Below are positions 54,446 through 61,350 of a stretch of DNA of 64,000 nt, in pieces; position 1 is the stretch's first letter; the number at the start of each line of letters is the position of its first letter. The stretch covers positions 1,240,001-1,304,000 of the forward strand of contig NZ_SOBE01000001.1 in assembly GCF_004364285.1 (NCBI RefSeq), written 5' to 3'. The notes beneath the pieces are model-generated. The model saw only the letters and a list, made by a program, of their open reading frames with translations. It did not search any database and was not told the DNA's origin. This DNA is from Frigoribacterium sp. PhB116 (GTDB taxonomy: Bacteria; Actinomycetota; Actinomycetes; Actinomycetales; Microbacteriaceae). The translations under genes and the position numbers were made by a program.

Positions 54446-55273
54446 ATGGCATTCGACATCGACAAGTTCGCCGCCACCAGCGAGCGCATCACCTGGGACG
54501 ACCTCGACCTGGACCACTTCAAGGAGAACCCGCTCAGCCCGGACTCCCTCCGCACCCTGCGCTACATGGCCGACGTGGAGTACCACACGGTCTGCTACAC
54601 CCGTGACCTGCTGACGACGCCCTCGCACAAGGAGGGCGACGTCTCGACCTTCATGACCATGTGGAACCGCGAGGAGTTCTGGCACGGCGAGGCCCTCGCC
54701 GCGATCCTCGAGGTGCACGGCGAGAAGGTCGACTACGACCAGCTGCGCGCGAACCGGCTCAAGCTCGGCTGGCGCGACAAGCTCGACCCGGTCAAGCAGG
54801 GCCTGCTCGGCAAGTTCGTCGGCTCGGACTTCGTGGCCGTGCACATGTCGTGGGGCGCCGCCAACGAGTACTCGGCCGTCGCCGCCTACAAGCGGATGGC
54901 CGCCCTCGAGAAGGACCCGGTGCTCGCCGAGCTGCTCGTGCGCATCGCCCGCCAGGAGTCGCGCCACGTCGCGTTCTACGTGTCGCAGGCCCGTGAGCGC
55001 CTGCTCAAGAGCAAGAAGGCGCAGAAGCTGACCCGCTTCCTGCTGCAGAAGGTCTGGGCGCCCGTCGGCTCGTCGATCATGGAGCTCGACGACGTGAAGT
55101 TCGTCTTCGGTCAGCTGATGAGCGGCGAGGAGGGCCGCAAGGCCGCCGAGAAGCTCGACGCCAACATCTCGAACCTGCCCGGCATGTCGGGGCTGACGAT
55201 CTTCCAGAAGGCGCTCGACGGGCTCGGCGTCACGCACGGCCCCGCCGCAGGCGGCTCGGTCAGCGTCGCCTGA
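54446..55273 (+). CDS. ferritin-like di-iron protein, complete ligand set
   Basis: The 275-aa four-helix protein carries the full class pattern of di-iron oxygenases and desaturases: Glu45 (ADVEYHT), Glu77-x2-His80 (REEFWHG), Glu141 (AANEYSA) and Glu171-x2-His174 (RQESRHVA). Such proteins activate O2; family members include acyl-ACP desaturases and AurF-type oxygenases. There is no membrane segment. It is the last gene of the reductase operon, so the substrate may be an acyl or alkyl chain. The start is ATG 54446; a strong AGGAGAAGGAG lies ~35 nt upstream, so translation signals are not ideal. A strong terminator follows. Confidence 0.82.
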   Translation: MAFDIDKFAATSERITWDDLDLDHFKENPLSPDSLRTLRYMADVEYHTVCYTRDLLTTPSHKEGDVSTFMTMWNREEFWHGEALAAILEVHGEKVDYDQLRANRLKLGWRDKLDPVKQGLLGKFVGSDFVAVHMSWGAANEYSAVAAYKRMAALEKDPVLAELLVRIARQESRHVAFYVSQARERLLKSKKAQKLTRFLLQKVWAPVGSSIMELDDVKFVFGQLMSGEEGRKAAEKLDANISNLPGMSGLTIFQKALDGLGVTHGPAAGGSVSVA

Positions 55274-55302
55274 CGGCTCGTCCGGCACCGATCCCCTCCT
55301 CG

Positions 55303-55340
55303 GCCGCAGGTCGTCCCGCCTCGGCGGGGCGGCCTGCGGC
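55303..55340 (+). terminator. terminator after the ferritin-like gene
   Basis: An 18-bp stem (55303-55320 with 55323-55340, two G-U pairs) around a very short loop lies 30 bp past the stop codon. Confidence 0.75.
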
Positions 55341-55394
55341 TCCGTTAGTCTGGGGCGGTCGGGCACCCGGCCGACCAGCGAGAGGCGACACCAC

Positions 55395-55742
55395 GTGAAG
55401 ACGAGCCACCTGAGGCACTTCCTCGTCGCGGCCGAGGTGCTGCACTTCCCCGTCGCGGCCGACAAGCTCGGGATCTCGCGGCAGAAGCTCGAGTCGTCGA
55501 TCGAGGCGCTCGAGCTCGAGTTCGGGCAGAAGCTGTTCGACCGCGATGCCTCGCCCTACCGCCTGACCAAGGCGGGCCGCGCGGCCGTGGTCGTCGCCGA
55601 GGACGAGTTGGCCAGCCCCTCGACACCGCCAGCGCCGCCTGCTCCCCCAGCGGGCGGCAAGGCCAAGGCGTCGAAGGGCAAGGGGCGCACCCCGGCGGTC
55701 AAGGGGCAGCCGAAGCCGTTCAAGAAGCGCCAGGGGCGCTAG
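55395..55742 (+). CDS. LysR-type HTH domain protein without effector domain
   Basis: Residues 1-60 are a typical LysR DNA-binding domain: LRHFLVAAEVLHFPVAADKL, then GISRQKLESSIEALELEFGQ and KLFDRDASPYRLTKAGRAAV. Instead of the ~220-residue substrate-binding domain, the protein continues with a short Pro/Ala linker and a Lys/Gly-rich tail (KAKASKGKGRTPAVKGQPK) and stops at 115 aa. This could be a stand-alone DNA-binding protein with a basic tail or the stub of a truncated regulator. GTG 55395 is the only sensible start. Its TAG stop is at the edge of a 26-bp tandem array. Confidence 0.8.
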   Translation: MKTSHLRHFLVAAEVLHFPVAADKLGISRQKLESSIEALELEFGQKLFDRDASPYRLTKAGRAAVVVAEDELASPSTPPAPPAPPAGGKAKASKGKGRTPAVKGQPKPFKKRQGR

Positions 55743-55746
55743 GGGT

Positions 55747-55860
55747 CACAGGGCGCCAGGGGCGCTAGGGGCAACAGGGCGCCAGGGGCGTCGGCGGCAG
55801 CAGGGCGCCAGGGGCGTCGGCGGCAACAGGGCGCCAGGGGCGTCGGCGGTCACAGGGCGC
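55747..55860. repeat. 26-bp tandem array between two stop codons
   Basis: Units containing CAGGGCGCCAGGGGCG start at 55749, 55775, 55801, 55827 and 55853 (partial). CGCTAG marks both edges: one is the stop of the LysR-like gene, the other the stop of the minus-strand gene at 55860. Confidence 0.92.
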
Positions 55861-56201
55861 TAGCCGGCCTCGCCGCTGCTCGTCTCCGCGAACCAACCCG
55901 CGTACCGGGTGTTCTCGGCCATGCGGCGGGTCTCGTCGGGGGCGTCGTCGTCCCACCAGACCGGGCCCCGCTCGCCGAGCGCCGTCTTCGCGGCGTCGAC
56001 CCGGGCCCGGGCGGCCTCGGGGGCCCCGGCGTCGTCGTCGGCCAGCGCGGTCTTCTTCGCGCGCCGCGCCTCCATCAGCTCGTGCACCAGCTCGGCCCGA
56101 CGCTGCTCGGGCAGCGACGGGTCCGTGCGGCGCCAGAGCCGCCCGCGGACGACGAGGTAGCGGCCGTCGGGCGTGACGAGGGGTGCGGGTGCGTCGGCCA
56201 T
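55860..56201 (-). CDS. conserved small protein of unknown function
   Basis: The 113-aa protein starts MADAPAPLVTPDGRYLVVRG and has RLWRRTDPSLPEQRRAELVH, then a helical Ala/Arg/Asp-rich middle. The end, ALGERGPVWWDDDAPDETRR, is followed by a final RYAGWF. Proteins with this VTPDGRYLVVRGRLWR...GERGPVWW pattern are widespread in bacteria as uncharacterised cytosolic proteins. ATG 56199-56201 is a clear start. Its stop lies at the edge of the 26-bp array. Confidence 0.82.
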   Translation of the reverse strand: MADAPAPLVTPDGRYLVVRGRLWRRTDPSLPEQRRAELVHELMEARRAKKTALADDDAGAPEAARARVDAAKTALGERGPVWWDDDAPDETRRMAENTRYAGWFAETSSGEAG

Positions 56202-56256
56202 GCGGCCAGTCTGCCGCGCGCCGCGCGGCCCCGGCCCGCCCCGCCCCGGGTCCCCT

Positions 56257-56342
56257 GTCGACGATTCAGGCGACGGCGTCGACGGCGGGCCCGAGGTCCG
56301 GGCACGGGGCACGTCCGCGACGGCGTCTTCTGAGAGCTCGAC
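56257..56342. repeat. 86-bp bipartite inverted element, copy O
   Basis: Left end GTCGACGATTCAGG; right end TCTGAGAGCTCGAC with one change in the fixed block. It lies between two minus-strand genes, 14 bp from the epimerase stop. Confidence 0.8.
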
Positions 56343-56356
56343 GCGGCTCGACGCCG

Positions 56357-57343
56357 CTAGACGACGTAGCGCGTCGAGCCCGGCTCGTCGGTGCCGAGCA
56401 CCCAGCGCCAGGTGTCGCGGAGCCCGTCCTCGAGGCTCGTCAGCGGCTCCCAGCCGAGACTCCGTGCGAGCCCGTTGTCGGAGAGCAGCCGGTCCACCTC
56501 GCTCGCCTCGGGCCGGAGCCGCGCCTCGTCGACCACGACGCGGGCGTCTCGTCCGCTGACCTGGATCAGCAGCTCGGCGAGCGCGCCGATGCTGATCTCC
56601 TGGCCGGTGCCGAGGTTGACGGCCCGGCCGAGGGCCGCGTCCGAGGAACCGACCGTGAGGAACCCGGCGACCGTGTCCGAGACGTGGGTGAAGTCGCGGG
56701 TCGGCGTGGTCGACCCGAGCCGGATCTCGTCGGCCCCGGCCGCGAGCTGCCGCAGGATCGTCGGGATGACGGCTCGCGCGCTCTGCCGCGGGCCGTAGGT
56801 GTTGAACGGGCGGCACACGGCGACCTCGGTGCCGAACGACGCGTGGTACGACAGCACCATCGCGTCGGCGGCGATCTTCGAGGCCGCGTACGGCGACTGC
56901 GGCTGCGCGGGGTGGGTCTCGTCCATCGGCACGCGCAGCGCGCTGCCGTACGTCTCGGAGGTCGACGTGTGCACCATGCGCGCCCCGTGCCGGCGGCAGG
57001 CGGCGACGACGGCGTGCGACCCGACGACGTTGGTCTGCACGTACGACTCGGGCGCCGTGTACGAGTACGGGATGCCGATCAGGGCCGCGAGGTGGAACAC
57101 CACCTCGACCCCGGCCACGGCCTCGTCGACCACGAACGGGTCGCGCACGTCGCCCGCGAGCAGCTCGACGCGGTGGTCGGACGCGTACCGGGCGAGGTTG
57201 CCCGCGGCGCCGTAGGGCTTGTAGTGGCAGAGGGCGCGCACGTGGGCGCCGAGGGCGACGAGCTCGTCGACGAGCGCCGAGCCGATGAAGCCCTCCGCTC
57301 CGGTCACGAGGACGGTGCGGCCCTGCCAGGTGGTGTCGTTCAT
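56357..57343 (-). CDS. NAD-dependent sugar-nucleotide epimerase/dehydratase (LegB-like)
   Basis: The 328-aa extended SDR has TVLVTGAEGFIGSALVDELV (NAD-binding GxxGxxG), FHLAALIGIPYSYTAPESYV, and STSETYGSALRVPMDETHP. The active site is PYAASKIAADAM with Tyr-x3-Lys, followed by CRPFNTYGPRQS. The HYKPYGAAGNL loop and TSETYG block resemble UDP-GlcNAc 4,6-dehydratases of the LegB type more than GalE. It overlaps the MurG-like gene by ATGA, so the two probably act on one cell-surface glycan. Confidence 0.88.
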   Translation of the reverse strand: MNDTTWQGRTVLVTGAEGFIGSALVDELVALGAHVRALCHYKPYGAAGNLARYASDHRVELLAGDVRDPFVVDEAVAGVEVVFHLAALIGIPYSYTAPESYVQTNVVGSHAVVAACRRHGARMVHTSTSETYGSALRVPMDETHPAQPQSPYAASKIAADAMVLSYHASFGTEVAVCRPFNTYGPRQSARAVIPTILRQLAAGADEIRLGSTTPTRDFTHVSDTVAGFLTVGSSDAALGRAVNLGTGQEISIGALAELLIQVSGRDARVVVDEARLRPEASEVDRLLSDNGLARSLGWEPLTSLEDGLRDTWRWVLGTDEPGSTRYVV

Positions 57344-58707
57344 CGAGTGGTCCCTTCGGTGGTGTTCGTGGAGGTGGAGGAGGAGGAGATCGAGGAGGCG
57401 GCCGAGACGGCCGAGGAGGCGGTGGAGGCGGCGGGAGGCGCGAGCTCGACGACCCACCCGGCGACCGCGTCGGCGGCGTCGGCGTGCGGCGAGGCACCGC
57501 GCGGCGAGGCCGAGCCGGAGCCGGAGCCGGAGCCGGAGTCGGAGTCGGAGTCGGGGTCGGGGTCGGGGTCGGGGTCCTGCGGCTGAACGACCCCGGCGAG
57601 CGCGACCACCCTGGTCAGCGCCGCCGCCAGCGTCTCGCCGTCGAGGTCGCCGTCGCGCACGACGACGACGGGGGCGCGACCGGACGCGGCGAGCGCCTCC
57701 GCGTTGGCGGTCTGGTGGTCGTCCGTCGCGCTCGGCAGGGGCACGACGACGGCGGGGACGCCGAGGTGCTCGATCTCCGCCACGGTGCACGCCCCGCCGC
57801 GGACGACGACCGCGTCCGCCGCCGAGTAGGCGGCCGCCATGTCGTCGATGTGCTCGACCACCTCCGCCACTTCGTCACCGCCGCCCCGCACGAGCGCGCC
57901 CCGCAGGCTCGCGACGTGGGTCGGGCTCGCCTTGACGACGAGCCGCAGCCGACGGCCGTCCAGGCCTCCGTCGGCGGCTGCCGTACCGGCCGCACCGGCC
58001 GCGACCGCCGCGCACGCGAGCTCCACCGCGGCACGGTCGAGGGACGCCGCCCCCAGGCTGCCGCCCGAGACGACGACGAGCAGCTCGTCGTCCTCGACGC
58101 CCCAGGAGGCGCGGGTCGGCCCCCGCAGCGACTCCCGGTCGCACGCCGCCAGGGCCGGGAGGATCGGGATGCCGACCTGCCGCACCTCCGCCCCGGTGCC
58201 GAGCCCGACGGACGCCGGGTCGAAGGCACAGGCCACCCGTCCCGACAGCCGTGCCGCCAGGCGGTTGGCGAGCCCGGGCGTCGCGTTCGACTCGTGCACG
58301 ACCACGGGCAGGCGCAGCGTCCAGCCCGCGACGACGGCCGGCACGCTCGGGTAGCCGCCGACCCCGACGACGACCTGGGCGCCTCGTCGGCGCAGCTGCC
58401 CGCGTGCCCCGAGCACGCAGCGGACGAACCGTGCGGGGAACAGCAGCGCCGCGAGGCCCGGCCGCCGGGGGAACGCGACCATCGGCGTCGTGTCGAGCTC
58501 GTAGCCGGCCGCCGGGACGAGGGTCGCCTCCAGCCGGTCCGCGGTCCCGGCGAAGGTGACGACCACCTCCGGCACCCGTCGCTGTAGGGCCGCGGCGACC
58601 GCGATGCCGGGGAACACGTGGCCGCCGGTGCCCCCGGCGGCGACGACGACGCGGAGGCGGTCGACCGGCGGGGTCGAGCGGGCGCGTCTCGAGGTGGTGG
58701 ATGACAT
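57340..58707 (-). CDS. MurG-like glycosyltransferase with Asp-Pro/Ser-Gly repeat insert
   Basis: The 455-aa GT-B enzyme has the MurG N-terminal VVAAGGTGGHVFPGIAVAAAL, VGVGGYPSVPAVVAG, VVHESNATPGLANRLAARLS, and the C-terminal VVSGGSLGAASLD and SAADAVVVRGGACTVAEIEH. PSATDDHQTANAEAL corresponds to the UDP-GlcNAc site. The operon partner is a sugar-nucleotide epimerase rather than the mur/fts genes, so it is probably a paralog for another glycan or a secondary metabolite. A DPDPDPDSDSDSGSGSGS-type stretch, encoded by a hexanucleotide array, lies near the C-terminus and is followed by a Ser/Thr-rich tail. Confidence 0.85.
   Translation of the reverse strand: MSSTTSRRARSTPPVDRLRVVVAAGGTGGHVFPGIAVAAALQRRVPEVVVTFAGTADRLEATLVPAAGYELDTTPMVAFPRRPGLAALLFPARFVRCVLGARGQLRRRGAQVVVGVGGYPSVPAVVAGWTLRLPVVVHESNATPGLANRLAARLSGRVACAFDPASVGLGTGAEVRQVGIPILPALAACDRESLRGPTRASWGVEDDELLVVVSGGSLGAASLDRAAVELACAAVAAGAAGTAAADGGLDGRRLRLVVKASPTHVASLRGALVRGGGDEVAEVVEHIDDMAAAYSAADAVVVRGGACTVAEIEHLGVPAVVVPLPSATDDHQTANAEALAASGRAPVVVVRDGDLDGETLAAALTRVVALAGVVQPQDPDPDPDPDSDSDSGSGSGSGSASPRGASPHADAADAVAGWVVELAPPAASTASSAVSAASSISSSSTSTNTTEGTTR
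57512..57576. repeat. hexanucleotide array inside the MurG-like gene
   Basis: About eleven units of GGAGCC, GGAGTC and GGGGTC in three homogeneous blocks encode Asp-Pro, Ser-Asp and Ser-Gly dipeptide repeats. Six-base units keep the frame on expansion or loss. Confidence 0.92.
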
Positions 58708-58795
58708 GCCGCAAGGGTCGGCCGCCTGCGTGAGGCGAACGTGAGGTGCGACTGCCCAGGGGCTCGGATCGCGCTCCCCCTGCACGGCGACGAGG

Positions 58796-60160
58796 TCAAC
58801 CCGCGGGGAGCACCAGCCGGATCGTCGTGCCCGCGCCGCCGTCGGCGCGCGCCTCGGCCGTGATCGTGCCGCCGGCCCGCTCGACGACCTGGGCCGCGAT
58901 GGCGAGCCCGAGCCCCGAGCCGGGCAGCCCGCGGGCGGCCGGCGCCCGGTGGAACCGGTCGAACACCCGCTCCCGCTCGTCCGCGGGGATGCCCACGCCG
59001 TGGTCGGTCACCGTGACGACGACGACGCCGTCGCCCGGCGTCCCGCTGACGACGCGCACCTCGACGGCTCCCCCGGCCCCGTACTTGACGGCGTTGTCGA
59101 GCACGACGTCGAGGAGGCGCCCCAGCCGTCCCGCGGGGACGCGCACGCCGACCGGCGCGCCCGGCAGGTCCGTCCGCACCTCCACGCCGGGAGCGCGCCG
59201 GGACGTGGCCGCGACCGCCGCCCGGGCGGCCGCGACGACGTCCTCGACGACCAGCTCGGCCGTGCGCGGCCGGTCGTCGCCCGCGAGCTCCACGAGGTCG
59301 TCGACGGTCCGCGTCATCGCCGCCACCTCCTCGCCGAGCGCCGCCCCCAGGGCGGCCCGCGTCCCGGGTCGGAGCGGCCGGTCGGCGGTGAGCAGCTGCA
59401 CGTTCGTGCGGAGCGTCGTGAGCGGCGTCCGGAGCTCGTGGGAGGCGTCGGCCACGAAGGCACGCTGGGCGTCGTCGGCGGCCGCGAGCTCGACGAGCAT
59501 GGAGTCGACGGCGACGGCCAGCCGCCCCAGCTCGTCGTCGGGCGAGGTCGAGGCGAGGTCGACGTGGTCGTGCGGGTCGGCGCTGTCGCGCACGCGGCGG
59601 ACGGCCTCGTCGAGGCGCCGGACCGGACGCAGCCCGACGGTCGCGGCAGCCCACCCGAGGAGGCCCGCGAGGACGACGCCGACGCCGCCCGTCGCCGTGA
59701 GCGCGACGGCCGTCCGGGCGAGGGCCAGGTCGGCCTGGCGCGTCGGGACGCCGACGAGGGCGGCCTCGCCCGGCCGGGTCGGGACGGCCACTACCCGCAC
59801 CGGCCCGGCCGTCCAGCGCGCGCGCAGCTGGTCCCCGCGGGCGACCGCGAGGGCCGCCTCCGTCGTCTGCAGGGGCCCCGTGCCGCTCCCGACCTCGTCG
59901 GCGGTCTCGACCAGCCGGACGCACGCGGGCTCGGCCGCGTAGCGGCACTGCTCGCTGCCCTCGCCGGTCCAGTCGGCGTCGACCCGGACCAGGCGCTGAA
60001 CCCGTGTCGCCTCGCGGTCGAGCGCCGTGTCGAGGGAGGCGCGGACCTGGCTCGAGACGACGAGCCAGGTCAGGACGGCGACGAGCACCACCGCGACGGC
60101 CACCGACCCGGCGACCAGGACGGCGACCCGGCGCCGGAGCGAGCCTCGACGCGCGGTCAC
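58796..60160 (-). CDS. OmpR-class sensor histidine kinase
   Basis: This 454-aa kinase has two membrane helices (VAVLVAGSVAVAVVLVAVLT near the N-terminus, and VGVVLAGLLGWAAATVGL) flanking a ~120-residue extracellular domain. That domain has two cysteines that may pair (SEQCRYAAEPACVRL). HAMP, the HisKA box FVADASHELRTPLTTLR, then LLDVVLDNAVKYGAGG, DHGVGIPADERERVFDRF and GSGLGLAIAAQVVERAGG follow. GTG 60158-60160 overlaps the response regulator by GTGA. The signal is unknown; the neighbouring cell-surface glycan genes on the same strand may be targets. Confidence 0.92.
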   Translation of the reverse strand: MTARRGSLRRRVAVLVAGSVAVAVVLVAVLTWLVVSSQVRASLDTALDREATRVQRLVRVDADWTGEGSEQCRYAAEPACVRLVETADEVGSGTGPLQTTEAALAVARGDQLRARWTAGPVRVVAVPTRPGEAALVGVPTRQADLALARTAVALTATGGVGVVLAGLLGWAAATVGLRPVRRLDEAVRRVRDSADPHDHVDLASTSPDDELGRLAVAVDSMLVELAAADDAQRAFVADASHELRTPLTTLRTNVQLLTADRPLRPGTRAALGAALGEEVAAMTRTVDDLVELAGDDRPRTAELVVEDVVAAARAAVAATSRRAPGVEVRTDLPGAPVGVRVPAGRLGRLLDVVLDNAVKYGAGGAVEVRVVSGTPGDGVVVVTVTDHGVGIPADERERVFDRFHRAPAARGLPGSGLGLAIAAQVVERAGGTITAEARADGGAGTTIRLVLPAG

Positions 60161-61014
60161 GGCTCGAGCCGGTAGCCGAGGCCGCGCACGGCGCGGACGA
60201 CGGGTCGGGCGGCCGAGGCGTCGGCGGAGCCGTCCCGCCGGCCGTCGGCGGAGCCCTCCGGCTGACCGTCCGCCGGCTCGCGCACGAGCTCGGCGAGCTT
60301 GCGCCGCAGCGAGCTGACGGCGACGTCGAGGGCGTTCGACGCGGGCGGCGGCCGGTCGGCCCAGACGACGTCGACGAGCTCGTCGCGGGTGCGGACCCGC
60401 CCGGGGTCGCGGAAGAGCAGCCCGGCGAGGCCCGCCTCGATCCGGGTCAGCTCGACGGTGGCCGGCGTGCCTGCCGCGGTGCAGGTCCCGTCCTCCCGGA
60501 CGAGCCGCTGCCCCCTCTCGTCGAGCACGACCCCGCGCCACCGGGGCCAGGCACCGGCTCTCGTCCCCGTGCCGGCCGCGGCTGCTGCTCCGGCCTGGTC
60601 CGGCGGACCGCCCCAGCCGCCGGGAGCCCGCCGCAGCAGGGCCCGGACCCGGGCGCGCAGCTCGTCGACGTCGAACGGCTTGCCGAGGTAGTCGTCGGCG
60701 CCGGCGTCGAGACCGGCGACGCGCTCGGCGGGCCGGTGGTGGGCCGTGAGCACCAGGACGGGCACGCCGTCGCCCGCCGCTCGCAGGGTGCGGCAGACCG
60801 CCGCCCCGTCGAGGAACGGCATGGCCAGGTCGAGCACGACGGCGTCGGGGTCGTGCGCGGCGACGGCGAGCAGCGCCGACCGCCCGTCCGCCGCGGACAC
60901 GACGCGGTGCCCGTCCGTCTCGAGGGCCACCCGGACCCCGAGCAGCACGTTCGGGTCGTCGTCCACGACCAGCACCGTCGCCTGCCGCGTCGTGTCGCTG
61001 TCCCCTCGTGCCAC
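60157..61014 (-). CDS. OmpR-family response regulator
   Basis: The 285-aa regulator has a receiver domain (VLVVDDDPNVLLG, phospho-acceptor Asp in AVVLDLAMPFLDG, VLVLTAHHRPAER, DDYLGKPF). A Gly/Ala/Arg linker leads to a winged-helix Trans_reg_C domain (LTRIEAGLAGLLFRDPGRV, SNALDVAVSSLRRKLAELV, VRAVRGLGYRLEP). An insert of ~25 charged residues (PADGQPEGSADGRRDGSAD) sits in the last loop before the RGLGYRL strand, where the family normally has only a few residues. GTG 61014 is the likely start. The upstream 61015-61350 gap contains simple GTGTCC-type sequence and element P. Confidence 0.92.
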   Translation of the reverse strand: MARGDSDTTRQATVLVVDDDPNVLLGVRVALETDGHRVVSAADGRSALLAVAAHDPDAVVLDLAMPFLDGAAVCRTLRAAGDGVPVLVLTAHHRPAERVAGLDAGADDYLGKPFDVDELRARVRALLRRAPGGWGGPPDQAGAAAAAGTGTRAGAWPRWRGVVLDERGQRLVREDGTCTAAGTPATVELTRIEAGLAGLLFRDPGRVRTRDELVDVVWADRPPPASNALDVAVSSLRRKLAELVREPADGQPEGSADGRRDGSADASAARPVVRAVRGLGYRLEP

Positions 61015-61189
61015 CCGTCGCCTCCCGTCCTCGTCGTGCGTGTCCGTGTCCGTCCTCGTGTCCGTGCACGTTGACGTGCACGTGCCGGCCGACCTCCCCG
61101 CGCAGACGGGTCGGACCGCCAGCATCGCATGAGACATGTCGGGACGGGCTGGGCGACCGGCGACCACAGCCCGACCGCAGCCCGACCGC

Positions 61190-61275
61190 GTCGAGGAGTC
61201 AGGAGACCGTGTCGCCGGACGCGCGGCGACGCCGCCGGACGAGGCCGACGCGACGCCGCCTCCTGAACGCTCGAC
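61190..61275. repeat. 86-bp bipartite inverted element, copy P
   Basis: Ends are GTCGAGGAGTCAGG and CCTGAACGCTCGAC. It lies in the divergent gap between the response regulator and the helicase gene. Confidence 0.88.
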
Positions 61276-61350
61276 ACGGGTCGCGAGCCCAGGCCCGTGA
61301 CCGGGCCCGCGGCCCTCGGTAGACTCGCGGCGTCCTGGGGGGAGGGCCAC

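Noticed and set aside
55747-55860. 26-bp array as a CRISPR or transposon end
   Set aside because: Units are contiguous without spacers and no transposase is near; it is a plain tandem repeat.
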